Shown: piece by piece, positions 25,227 through 35,086 of the stretch
Layout of the letters: each line of letters starts with the position of its first letter
Numbering within the stretch: position 1 is the stretch's first letter
DNA from: Micromonospora echinospora
GTDB lineage: Bacteria; Actinomycetota; Actinomycetes; Mycobacteriales; Micromonosporaceae
NCBI RefSeq assembly: GCF_900091495.1
Contig: NZ_LT607413.1
Location: 4,417,001-4,481,000, forward strand
Length of the DNA: 64,000 bases
Direction of reading: 5' to 3'
Translations under genes and position numbers: made by a program
The notes under the pieces: model-generated
The model's input: the letters and a program-made list of their open reading frames with translations, nothing else
What the model was told of the DNA's origin: nothing
The model's database searches: none

Positions 25227-26072
25227 TCAGGGGGCGGGGCGCAGGTCGTGGCGGGCGGCCCAGACCCGGACGGAGACGTCGGCGAGGAGCCGGCACGCGT
25301 CGGGGTCGGTGAGGTCGGTGGTGGTGCAGACGGCGAGCACGTACGGGGGCGCGTCGTGGGGGAGGACCACGCCGACGCCGTGCCGGACGCCGGTGACCCA
25401 GCCGTTCTTGTGGGCGATGGGCACCCCGGCGGGGAGCCCGGCGGGAAGGTCCTCGCGGAACTCCTGGGCGCGGAGCACGTCGAGCATGGTGGCGCAGTTG
25501 GCCGGGGTGGCGATGGGGCCGGGGCGGGTGGCGCCGGTGGCGAGCGCGCCGAGCAGGGCGGCGAGGTCGGCGGCGGTGACCAGGTTGGTGATGCCGGCGG
25601 CGCGGGCGGTGTAGTCCTCGATGCCCCGCCCGGTGACGCTGTGCCGGGCCCCGGCGAGGGCCCAGACCTCGGCGACGGCGGGGAGGCCGACGTGGCCGAG
25701 GAGGATGTTGGTGGCGAGGTTGCTGGAGCGGACGATCATGCGTTCGGCGAGCCAGCGCAGCGTGGCGGTGCGGTCGAGGCGGTCCCAGACGGCGTTGTCG
25801 TTGTCGTAGTGGGGGGTCAGGGAGAACCGCGGCCCGTCGGGGTGGGCGGACGGGAAGTCGTTGTGCACCGGCACCGGGGTGTCCGGGTCGAGGGCGCCGG
25901 CTTCGGCGGCCCGGTAGAGGGCGGCGAGCACGGCGACCTTCATGGTGCTGGCCGCGTAGTGCGGGGTGTGTTCGGCGTGGGTCCAGGTGGGGGCGGCGTC
26001 GAGGCGGCCGGCGTACACCGAGACGGTGCCGGGCACACCGGCCAGACGGGCGTCGAGGTCGTCCCAGGTCAT
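25227..26072 (-). CDS. Class A beta-lactamase-like serine hydrolase without signal peptide
   Basis: A 281-residue serine hydrolase of the penicillin-binding/class A fold. The nucleophile motif is STMK (in YAASTMKVAVLAALY), the second motif SSN (in VRSSNLATNILLG) stands where SDN is usual, and the third is HKNG (in IAHKNGWVTGVRHGVGVV) where KTG or KSG is usual. A Glu-x-x-x-Asn element of the omega loop is not evident. There is no signal peptide, so it is probably cytoplasmic and unlikely to give drug resistance. A role on small peptides or esters, possibly alongside the nearby murein recycling enzymes, is an inference. ATG at 26072 has a -10 TACGGT 7 nt upstream. Confidence 0.82.
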   Translation of the reverse strand: MTWDDLDARLAGVPGTVSVYAGRLDAAPTWTHAEHTPHYAASTMKVAVLAALYRAAEAGALDPDTPVPVHNDFPSAHPDGPRFSLTPHYDNDNAVWDRLDRTATLRWLAERMIVRSSNLATNILLGHVGLPAVAEVWALAGARHSVTGRGIEDYTARAAGITNLVTAADLAALLGALATGATRPGPIATPANCATMLDVLRAQEFREDLPAGLPAGVPIAHKNGWVTGVRHGVGVVLPHDAPPYVLAVCTTTDLTDPDACRLLADVSVRVWAARHDLRPAP

Positions 26073-26079
26073 GGCGGTG

Positions 26080-26085
26080 ACCGTA
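26080..26085 (-). promoter_or_regulatory. -10 hexamer of the beta-lactamase-like gene (leaderless)
   Basis: TACGGT on the minus strand, 7 nt before ATG at 26072. Confidence 0.5.
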
Positions 26086-26101
26086 GCCGATCGCCGGGGT
26101 G

Positions 26102-26127
26102 CGCGGGGGCCGGTGCCGGCCCCCGCG
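26102..26127 (-). terminator. typA terminator
   Basis: Near-perfect hairpin CGCGGGGGCCGG/CCGGCCCCCGCG just 9 nt after the typA stop on the minus strand. Confidence 0.75.
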
Positions 26128-26136
26128 ACCGGTGGT

Positions 26137-28005
<1,869 letters not shown>

Positions 28006-28139
28006 TCCTCCATCCTCCCGTCCGCCGGGATCAGGGGCGGCGTCGGGGTCACCCCGGAGCAGGCCCGGATCTCCGGTGAAACTCCTGTCACACTGGGTGC
28101 TGATGCTGGCATGCTGACCGACGTGTGTCGGGGGCTTGA

Positions 28140-29741
28140 GTGCACGATCTGGTGAACCTGCTGGAACACCTGCCGGCCGAGCTGATCTACCTGGTCGCGG
28201 CGTTGATCGTCGCGGGGGAGACAGCGCTGCTGATCGGTCTGGTCGCGCCGGGCGAGGCGACGCTGCTGCTGGTGGGCTTCCTCTCGTTCACCGGCACGCT
28301 GCGCCTGGGTCCGGCGATGCTGGTCATGATCATTGCGGCGGTGCTGGGTGACTCCCTCGCCTACCGCTCGGGTCGCCGGTACGGTCCGAGGCTGCGCGCC
28401 TCCCGCTGGGGGGCCCGGGTCGGGCCGCAGCGGTGGGGGCGCGCCGACGCGATGCTGGAGCGGCTGGGCGGTCGGGGGGTGTTCGCGGCCCGCTGGGTGG
28501 CGTTCGCCCGCACCCTGGTGCCCCGCCTGGCGGGCGCGGCGGGGCTGCCGTACCGCCGGTTCCTGCCGTGGAACGTCGGCGGCGTGGTCACCTGGGTGGG
28601 GGGCTCGGTGCTGGTCGGCTACCTGGCCGGCGAGTCGTACGAGACGGTCTCGGCGTACCTGGGCCGGGCCACCGGGGCGGTGCTGGTGCTGGCCGGGTGC
28701 GTGCTGGTGATCGTGCTGGCCGGCCGGTGGCTGGGGCGGAACCCGGACCCGGCGCGGGCGCTGTTCGACCGGGCGCTGGCGGTGCCGCCGCTGAGCTGGG
28801 TGACCCGCCGGTACGGCATTCTGCTGTTCCTGCTCGGCACCCGGATCGGCGCGACCTGGGCGCTGCTGCTGAACGTGACGGCCGGGCTGGCGCTGCTGTT
28901 CGGCGCCGGCCTGGTGATCGCCTGGCTGCTCGGCGCGGTGGTCCGGCACAGCGGCCTGGCCTCGGTGGACGCGGCGATCGCGCAGTGGTTCGCGTCCCGG
29001 CGTACCCCGGGGGCGGTGGACGTCACCCTGGCGGTGGTGTCGGCGTTCCGTGGTCCGGTGCTGATCGTGGTGGTGGCCCTGGTCGCCGGGGTGTTGGCCT
29101 GGCGGCGACACACCTACCGGGCGGACCTGCTCGGCCTGCTCGGGACGGTGGGCGCGTTCGTGCCGCCGGTGGTGCTGGCGGTGGTGGCCGATGTCACCGC
29201 ACCGTCGGAGACGTTGCTGTTCCCCACCCAGATCGCGGTGGCCTCGGCCGGGTTCTGCACCCTGGCCTGGCTGCTGGCCCGGGGTGCCCGGTGGCCGGTG
29301 GCGGTGGCCTGGTGGACGGGCGCGGCGGTCGGTGTCGCCGGTATCGGGTTGGCCCGGCTGTACCTGGGGCTGAGTTCGGCCAGCGGGGCGGTCAGCTCGG
29401 CCCTGCTCGGGGTGCTCTGGACGGTGGTCTTCGTGGTCGCCTGGGCCACCCACGACCGTGCCCAGCGCGCCGAGGCGCTGCCGCCCGCCCCCCGCCCGCC
29501 CGAGCCGCTCGCCGCGGACGGCGCCGGCGCGCCGGGCGGTGGCAGCGCGCCGGGTGGTGCGGGTGTCTCGGGTGGTGCGGGCGTCTCGGGTGGTAGCAGG
29601 GGACCCCTGCAGTCGATTTCCGACGAGCAGGGGTCCCCTGCAACCACCCGGGCAGCGGAAGCGCCACCCGGCGAGGACTGTGCCGTCGCGTCCCCGCCCA
29701 CCGACGAGAGCGGGCCGCTCGCGTACGGGACGTCCGGGTGA
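28140..29741 (+). CDS. DedA protein fused to a catalytically dead PAP2-like domain
   Basis: A 533-residue membrane protein. Residues 1-205 are DedA: the [14 protein letters not shown] start, [37 protein letters not shown] and [11 protein letters not shown] are typical of these undecaprenyl-phosphate/lipid flippase-like proteins. Residues about 215-440 have the helix pattern of a PAP2 lipid phosphatase, but the key motifs are lost: RPRP reads ADVTAP, PSGH reads PTQI (in [11 protein letters not shown]), and the SRxYLGxHxxxD motif reads [12 protein letters not shown]. Both catalytic His residues are gone. A Gly/Ser/Pro-rich tail follows and contains an inserted palindromic element. GTG at 28140 is the only reasonable start. 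Confidence 0.88.
   Translation: MHDLVNLLEHLPAELIYLVAALIVAGETALLIGLVAPGEATLLLVGFLSFTGTLRLGPAMLVMIIAAVLGDSLAYRSGRRYGPRLRASRWGARVGPQRWGRADAMLERLGGRGVFAARWVAFARTLVPRLAGAAGLPYRRFLPWNVGGVVTWVGGSVLVGYLAGESYETVSAYLGRATGAVLVLAGCVLVIVLAGRWLGRNPDPARALFDRALAVPPLSWVTRRYGILLFLLGTRIGATWALLLNVTAGLALLFGAGLVIAWLLGAVVRHSGLASVDAAIAQWFASRRTPGAVDVTLAVVSAFRGPVLIVVVALVAGVLAWRRHTYRADLLGLLGTVGAFVPPVVLAVVADVTAPSETLLFPTQIAVASAGFCTLAWLLARGARWPVAVAWWTGAAVGVAGIGLARLYLGLSSASGAVSSALLGVLWTVVFVVAWATHDRAQRAEALPPAPRPPEPLAADGAGAPGGGSAPGGAGVSGGAGVSGGSRGPLQSISDEQGSPATTRAAEAPPGEDCAVASPPTDESGPLAYGTSG
29596..29641. repeat. Dispersed palindromic element, family B, copy 1 (in coding sequence)
   Basis: Arms GCAGGGGACCCCTGC (29596-29610) and GCAGGGGTCCCCTGC (29627-29641), each itself nearly palindromic, around a centre with a second small stem (GTCG/CGAC). 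It lies inside the reading frame of the DedA fusion's tail, where it encodes [15 protein letters not shown] similar element is at 56942-56989. Confidence 0.8.
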
Positions 29742-29753
29742 CCTGATCCCTGC

Positions 29754-29759
29754 TAGGGT
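29754..29759 (+). promoter_or_regulatory. -10 hexamer of the transglycosylase lipoprotein gene
   Basis: TAGGGT, 29 nt before ATG at 29789, leaving a short leader with the ribosome site GGGGGAGG (29773-29780). Confidence 0.5.
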
Positions 29760-29788
29760 GCGGCCTCGACACGGGGGAGGTGCGGGGC

Positions 29789-30664
29789 ATGCGCGTGCTC
29801 ACGGGGCGGATCGGTGCGGCGGTGCTCGTCGGGGTGCTCCTGGCCACCCCGCTGACCGGCTGCGGTGGCCAGCCCGACGCCGCCACCGGGTCGGCTGCCG
29901 GCACCGCCGAGGTGCCGGTGGACCCGCCCGTCGCCGAGTCGTCCACACCGGACGCGTCGCCGTCGGCCGTCGAGTCGATGGGGCGGGTCCCGTCGGCCAC
30001 GCCGAGCCGCTCCGGGACGCCGTCGCCGACGGCGAAACCCACCCCGAAACGCACCGCCGGGCCACGGGCCACGCCGAAGCCGCCGACCGAGACGAAGGTG
30101 CCGCCCCCACCGCCGAAGCCCGCCGCGAGCGGCTGCCAGCCGTCCTACTCGGGCAGCCAGGCCAGCCGGGCGCAGGTCAAGGCGGCGCTGACCGACGCGG
30201 CGGCGCGGACGTACTGGCCGACGTCGGCGCCGGACATCCGGATCCCGGCGAACCTGCTGAAGGCGACCGCCTGGCAGGAGAGCGGCTGGCAGTCGAACAT
30301 CGTCGCCTGCGACGGCGGAATCGGGCTGATGCAGGTCATGCCGGACACCGCAGCTTGGATGAACCAGCGCTTCGGTCAGTCGTACGACGTGCGCGACCAC
30401 CGGGACAACGCCTACCTGGGCGGCACGTACCTGGCCTGGTTGACGAAGTACATCGGTGACATGTATTTCGACGCCGACTACCGGCTGGACGCCGACCTGT
30501 GCACCGCCGAGCTGGACTCCTGCCTGCTCAACGCGGTCATCGCCGCGTACAACTACGGCCACCACGCGGTCGCCCGGGAGGGGGAGCCGCTGACCGTGCC
30601 CAACCCCCGGTACGTGCGCAACGTGCGGGCCCTGATGACCGAGTGCGTCTGCCTGGACTACTGA
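29789..30664 (+). CDS. Lipoprotein with lytic transglycosylase (SLT) domain
   Basis: A 291-residue surface lipoprotein. The signal ends in the lipobox LTGC near residue 28. A linker of about 75 residues rich in Pro, Thr and Ser spans the wall. The SLT domain (about 125-290) has the catalytic Glu in TAWQESGWQ, then GIGLMQVMPDTAAWM and the AYNYG motif, all typical of goose-lysozyme-like transglycosylases that cut murein glycan strands. Several Cys residues (ACDGG, DLCTAE, DSCLL, ECVCLDY) may form disulfides. ATG at 29789 is preferred over GTG at 29780 because the Shine-Dalgarno GGGGGAGG would overlap the GTG. Confidence 0.88.
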   Translation: MRVLTGRIGAAVLVGVLLATPLTGCGGQPDAATGSAAGTAEVPVDPPVAESSTPDASPSAVESMGRVPSATPSRSGTPSPTAKPTPKRTAGPRATPKPPTETKVPPPPPKPAASGCQPSYSGSQASRAQVKAALTDAAARTYWPTSAPDIRIPANLLKATAWQESGWQSNIVACDGGIGLMQVMPDTAAWMNQRFGQSYDVRDHRDNAYLGGTYLAWLTKYIGDMYFDADYRLDADLCTAELDSCLLNAVIAAYNYGHHAVAREGEPLTVPNPRYVRNVRALMTECVCLDY

Positions 30665-30773
30665 ACGCCGGGTGAACCCCCGGTGTCCGGGAGGTTGCCA
30701 ACATCGATCGGCATGGCGAGGATCACGGGGGCGGTCACGCCTGTGGCCGGCCCGGCGACGAAGGAGTCCCCTC

Positions 30774-32249
30774 ATGTCCGACGTGAACCGGCGTGGCCTG
30801 CTACGCGGTGCGGCCGCAGTGGCCGGCGGCGCGGTCCTCGGTGGTCCGTTCCTCGGTTTCGCGGCCCGTGACGCCGCCGGTGCGGCCGGCCGCCGGCCCC
30901 GCCCCCGGCCGGCCCTGGAACCGGTGCCGGACCTGCGGGACGGCAAGGTGCGTCTCTGGCTGCCCGACGGGTTCCGGTACCGGTCCTTCCACGACACCGA
31001 GTTCCCGGTGACCCTCGACGACGGCACCGCCCTGCCCGGCCGGCACGACGGCATGGGCGCCTTCCCGGGGCCCGGCGGCACCGTGCGGCTGGTCCGCAAC
31101 CACGAGATCGGTGGACCCGTCCCGGCCTTCGGTGACCCCGCCGAGGCGTACGACCCGATGGCCCCGGGCGGCACCACCACCGTCGAGGTGACCCGGTTCG
31201 GTGAGGTCCGCCGCTCCTGGACCAGCCTGAACGGCACCATGATGAACTGCTCCGGCGGGCGGATGCCGTGGGGCAGCTGGATCACCTGCGAGGAGACCGT
31301 CAACGGGCCGGACGTCGGTCCCGACTACACGGGCGCGCCGAACGTGTCGCTGACCAAGCGGCACGGGTTCGTCTTCGAGGTTCCCGCCGACGGGCGGGGC
31401 GACCGGCAGCCGGTCACCGCCGCCGGCCGGTTCTGCCACGAGTCGGTGGCGTACGACCCGCGCGGCGGGCACCTCTACCTGACCGAGGACAACTTCGGCT
31501 ACGCGTCCGGCTTCTACCGGTACACCCCGCCGAAGGACCCGATGCGGATCGGCCGGCTGGCCGACGGGGGCCGGTTGCAGATGCTGGCGGTGCGCGGGCG
31601 ACCCAACCGGAACCTGGCCGCCGCGCAGCGGCGGCACGCGACCTACCCGGTGGAGTGGGTCGACGTCGACGACCCGGCGCCGTCGTTCCCGTACACGCCG
31701 GGGCAGCCCGCCCCGACCAGCAACGACACCGCGCTGACCCATGTCGCGCGGCAGGGCTGGGCGCAGGGCGCGGCGTACTTCTCCCGGCTGGAGGGGGCGG
31801 TGTACGACGACGGGATCGTCTACTTCACCGCCACCCAGGGCGGCGGGCCGGCGGAGACTTCCGTCGGGCCGGTCGCCGACGGCTACGGCAACGGGCACGG
31901 CCAGGTGTGGGCGTACGACTGCCGGGCGCAGGTGCTGCGCCTGGTGTACGAGTCGCCCGGCCCGGACGTGCTGGACTTCCCGGACAACGTGACCACCAGC
32001 CCGCGCGGCACGCTGGTGGTGTGCGAGGACAACACGTCGGACAACTTCATCCGGGGGCTGACCCCGCGCGGGGAACTGTTCGACATCGCGCTGAACCGGC
32101 TGACCAGCAGCACCGGCGCGGACCGTTCCAACGATGAGTTCGCCGGGTCGACGTTCAGTCCGGACGGGCACACCCTGTTCGTCAACATCCAGGCCAGCCG
32201 GGGGATGACCTTCGCGATCTGGGGTGACTGGGCTCGGATCGGGGTCTGA
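30774..32249 (+). CDS. PhoX-type alkaline phosphatase / DUF839 protein (Tat-exported)
   Basis: A 491-residue secreted protein. The N-terminus has the twin-arginine pattern NRRGLLRGAAAVAGGAV followed by a hydrophobic core, so it is exported folded. The body matches the PhoX/DUF839 beta-propeller family: WGSWITCEETVNG, GRFCHESVAYDPRGGHLYLTEDN and LVVCEDNTSDNFIRGL are typical metal- and substrate-loop sequences. PhoX enzymes are Ca/Fe phosphatases releasing phosphate from organic esters, but many members with this shorter form are uncharacterised. ATG at 30774 has AAGGAG 8-9 nt upstream. No Pho box was identified. Confidence 0.87.
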   Translation: MSDVNRRGLLRGAAAVAGGAVLGGPFLGFAARDAAGAAGRRPRPRPALEPVPDLRDGKVRLWLPDGFRYRSFHDTEFPVTLDDGTALPGRHDGMGAFPGPGGTVRLVRNHEIGGPVPAFGDPAEAYDPMAPGGTTTVEVTRFGEVRRSWTSLNGTMMNCSGGRMPWGSWITCEETVNGPDVGPDYTGAPNVSLTKRHGFVFEVPADGRGDRQPVTAAGRFCHESVAYDPRGGHLYLTEDNFGYASGFYRYTPPKDPMRIGRLADGGRLQMLAVRGRPNRNLAAAQRRHATYPVEWVDVDDPAPSFPYTPGQPAPTSNDTALTHVARQGWAQGAAYFSRLEGAVYDDGIVYFTATQGGGPAETSVGPVADGYGNGHGQVWAYDCRAQVLRLVYESPGPDVLDFPDNVTTSPRGTLVVCEDNTSDNFIRGLTPRGELFDIALNRLTSSTGADRSNDEFAGSTFSPDGHTLFVNIQASRGMTFAIWGDWARIGV

Positions 32250-32253
32250 CGCG

Positions 32254-32292
32254 CCACGGCGGTGGCCGGCGGGCAGCCGGCCACCGCCGTGG
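32254..32292. terminator. Bidirectional terminator between phoX-like and MMPL genes
   Basis: Perfect 16-bp inverted repeat (32254-32269 with 32277-32292), 7-nt loop, between two convergent genes, 4 nt after the first stop. Confidence 0.85.
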
Positions 32293-32306
32293 TCGAGGAT
32301 CCCGGG

Positions 32307-34433
32307 TCAGTCCCGGGCGGTCACCGCCTCCCGCGCGTCGGCGCTGTCGGCGGCCGGTTCGGGGTGGATCCGGCCCGGCCACCAGAACCGGTCGCCGAGC
32401 AGAAACGCCAGCGCCGGCACCAGGACCGTACGGACCAGCAGGGTGTCGAGCAGGACACCGATGCAGACGATGATGCCGATCTGGGTGAGCAGGATCAGCG
32501 GCAGCACGCCCAGGACGGCGAAGACCGCGGCGAGCAGCACGCCCGCGCTGGTGATGACGCCGCCGGTGACCCGCAGGGCGGAGAGCATCCCGTCCCGGGT
32601 GCCCATCCGGCGGGCGTCCTCCCGGGCCCGGGTGACCAGGAAGATGTTGTAGTCCACCCCGAGGGCGACCAGGAACACGAACGCGAGCAGCAGGACCCCG
32701 CTGTCCAGCGCCGGGAAACCGAGCACGTGGTCGAAGAGCAGCCACGCCGCGCCGAGGCTGGCGAAGAACGACGCCACCACGGTCAGCACCAGCAGCACCG
32801 GAGCGAGCAGGCCACGGAGCAGCGCCACCAGGACCCCGAGGACCAGCAGCAGGATGATCGGCAGGATGAGCCGTTGGTCCCGGCTGTCGGCCTGGTCGGA
32901 GTCGTAGGTGGCCGCGACGGTGCCGCCGACCAGCGCGCCGGAGAACTCCCCGACCCCGTCGAGGGCGGGCGGGGCGGAACCGGGCACGGCGGCGACCGCG
33001 TCCCGCAGCGCCTCGATGGCGCGGTCGGAGGCGGCGGTGCCGGGTTCGGCCTCCAGCACCACGTCGACCTGGGCGACGTTCTGCCCGGCGTCGGACGGGC
33101 GGGCGGAGGAGACCCCCGGTACGGCCGCGGCGGCCGCGGTGACCGCCGGCACCGCGGTGGGTGAGGTGAGCACGGCGACGGGCTGGGTGGCGCCGGCCGG
33201 GAAGGCCTCGGCGAGGGTCTTCGCCCCGGCGACCGCCTCCGGTTCCACCCGGAACTGCTCGGTCTCGGCCAGCCCGGTGCGGATGCCGAGCCCACCGAGC
33301 GCGAGTCCGGCGAGCAGCAGGGTGGCCAGCGCGGTGACCGGCAGCGGTCGACGCAGCACGCCCTTGCCGAGCCGGCCCCACAGCCGTCCCTCGCGGGCCT
33401 CGCCGCCCACCCGGGGCACGAACGGCCAGAAGAGTCCCCGGCCGAAGATCAGCAGCGCGGCGGGGAGCACGAGCAGCGCGGAGAGCATGGCGAACACCAC
33501 ACCGGTGGCGCAGGCCACGGCGAGCGCCCGGTTGGTCTCCTGCTCGGACAGCAGCAGGGTGAGCACCCCGAGCACGACGGTGCTGCCGCTGGCCAGGATC
33601 GGCTCGGCGGTACGGCGCAGCGCGGCCCGCATCGCGACGAACCGGTCCTCCTCCCGGCGCAGTTCCTCCCGGTAGCGGGCGATGAGCAGCAGCGCGTAGT
33701 TGGTGGCCGCGCCGAACACCAGCACGCTGGCGATGCCGGTGACCTCGCCGCTGTTCAGGTTGATGCCGACCGCCGGGACGATGGTCTCGATGGCCCGCAG
33801 GGTGGTCTGTTCGGTGGCGGCCACCACGGCCAGCGGCACCAGCCACAGGAACGGGCTGCGGTAGGTGATGAGCAGCAGCACCGCCACCACACCGGCGGTG
33901 ACCGCGAGCAGCGTGACGTCCGCGCCCTCGAAGACCTCGCCGAGGTCGGCGGCGAACGCGGGCGCGCCGGTGACCTCCGCCCGCAGCGGGCCGGGGAGAC
34001 CGCCGAGGCTGTCCCGCAGCTCCCCGACGCGCTCGGCGACGGCCTCCTGTCCGTCGGCGGTGGACATCGGCACCACGAGCAGGGCCACCGCGCCGTCCGG
34101 GGAGACCTGCGGCGGCGGGATCCGGCCGCCGACGGCGAACCGGCCCAGGTCGCCGGTGACCGCGGTGACGCTGTCCCGGTCGGAGGCGGTGAGGGGGCCG
34201 TCGTCGTCGCGGCTGACCACGACGATCGCGGCCTGGACGTCGCGGGACGGCAACTGCTCCTGGAGGCGCTCGACCTGGGTGGACTCCCACTCCACGGAGA
34301 GGCCCGTGTTGGAGACGGGGGCGGGGTTGTCGGGCCGTGGGAGGCCGAAGACGGCCCCCGCGATCACGATCGCGGCCGCCACGGTGAGCCACGCGGCCAG
34401 ACGGCTGCGGGCGACGTGGGTGAAGACGGACAT
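32307..34433 (-). CDS. MMPL/RND-family membrane transporter
   Basis: A 708-residue membrane protein of the MMPL (RND) type. One N-terminal helix, a large outer domain (about 35-180), five helices with the conserved GVALRAIETIVPAVGINLNSGE-like region, a central cytoplasmic loop with EAREGRLWGRLGK, then a second outer domain and five more helices with LGVDYNIFLVTRAREDAR (the typical VDY motif in helix 10). Such proteins export lipids, siderophores or drugs using the proton gradient. It is divergent from a marR gene 80 nt away, whose product very likely controls it. ATG at 34433 has GAGG before it. Confidence 0.92.
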   Translation of the reverse strand: MSVFTHVARSRLAAWLTVAAAIVIAGAVFGLPRPDNPAPVSNTGLSVEWESTQVERLQEQLPSRDVQAAIVVVSRDDDGPLTASDRDSVTAVTGDLGRFAVGGRIPPPQVSPDGAVALLVVPMSTADGQEAVAERVGELRDSLGGLPGPLRAEVTGAPAFAADLGEVFEGADVTLLAVTAGVVAVLLLITYRSPFLWLVPLAVVAATEQTTLRAIETIVPAVGINLNSGEVTGIASVLVFGAATNYALLLIARYREELRREEDRFVAMRAALRRTAEPILASGSTVVLGVLTLLLSEQETNRALAVACATGVVFAMLSALLVLPAALLIFGRGLFWPFVPRVGGEAREGRLWGRLGKGVLRRPLPVTALATLLLAGLALGGLGIRTGLAETEQFRVEPEAVAGAKTLAEAFPAGATQPVAVLTSPTAVPAVTAAAAAVPGVSSARPSDAGQNVAQVDVVLEAEPGTAASDRAIEALRDAVAAVPGSAPPALDGVGEFSGALVGGTVAATYDSDQADSRDQRLILPIILLLVLGVLVALLRGLLAPVLLVLTVVASFFASLGAAWLLFDHVLGFPALDSGVLLLAFVFLVALGVDYNIFLVTRAREDARRMGTRDGMLSALRVTGGVITSAGVLLAAVFAVLGVLPLILLTQIGIIVCIGVLLDTLLVRTVLVPALAFLLGDRFWWPGRIHPEPAADSADAREAVTARD

Positions 34434-34513
34434 CGGGATGCCTCACGGTCTCTGAAAGGGTAAATTCTCGCCAGACAAGTATCTTGATGACCGAGATTAT
34501 CGACTGGTGAGTT
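34434..34513. promoter_or_regulatory. Shared control region of MMPL and marR-cocE
   Basis: This short, AT-richer spacer between divergent genes holds the inverted repeat CAAGTATCTTG (34477-34487) within the larger frame CTCG...CGAG. It is a good candidate for the MarR operator; the -10 elements on both strands would overlap it. Confidence 0.5.
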
Positions 34514-35086
34514 ATGCTGCAACCGGGACAACGACAAGGGGAGACGCGGCGCAACGTGGCAGGTCACGGCATGTACCGGCGACGCGACACCCGACGCGAA
34601 CACATGGTCGCCGAGATCATCAACGACCTCCGGCGGTACGCGGTGGACGCCCAGCACGTCGCCCACGCCTTCGCCGGCCTGCACGGCCTCGGCGGCACCG
34701 ACCTCCAGGCGCTGATCGCCGTGATGGACGCCGAGCTGCGCGGGGACCCGATGACCCCCGGCCGCCTCGGCGAGCACCTCGACCTCTCCTCCGGCTCGAT
34801 CACCGCCCTGGTGGACCGGCTGGAACGGGCCGGGCACCTCCGGCGGGACCGGGATCCCTCGGACCGCCGCCGGGTCCTGCTGCACTACGCCGAACGGGGC
34901 GCCGCCGTCGCGAAGGAGTTCTTCCGGCCGCTCGGTGCCCGTACCGACGAGGTGATGGCCGACTTCACCGACGCCGAGCTGGAGGTCGTGCACCGGTTCA
35001 TGGTGGGCATGACCGCCTCGCTGCGGCAGCACCGCGACGACGTCCGCGCCGCCCGTCCCGATCCGCCCCGACGCCGGGCGGAATGA
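34514..35086 (+). CDS. MarR family transcriptional regulator
   Basis: A 190-residue (or 176-residue) winged-helix regulator. The MarR fold is seen as LGGTDLQALIAVMDAELRG, GRLGEHLDLSSGSITALVDRLERAGHLRR (recognition helix) and the wing DPSDRRRVLLHYAE, about residues 65-140. The first 30-odd residues are poorly conserved and Arg-rich. ATG at 34514 is given; GTG at 34556, with AAGGGGAG at 34536-34543, is an equally good start. The stop overlaps the ATG of the hydrolase gene by 4 nt, so both are translated together. Divergent from the MMPL transporter it probably represses. Confidence 0.88.
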   Translation: MLQPGQRQGETRRNVAGHGMYRRRDTRREHMVAEIINDLRRYAVDAQHVAHAFAGLHGLGGTDLQALIAVMDAELRGDPMTPGRLGEHLDLSSGSITALVDRLERAGHLRRDRDPSDRRRVLLHYAERGAAVAKEFFRPLGARTDEVMADFTDAELEVVHRFMVGMTASLRQHRDDVRAARPDPPRRRAE

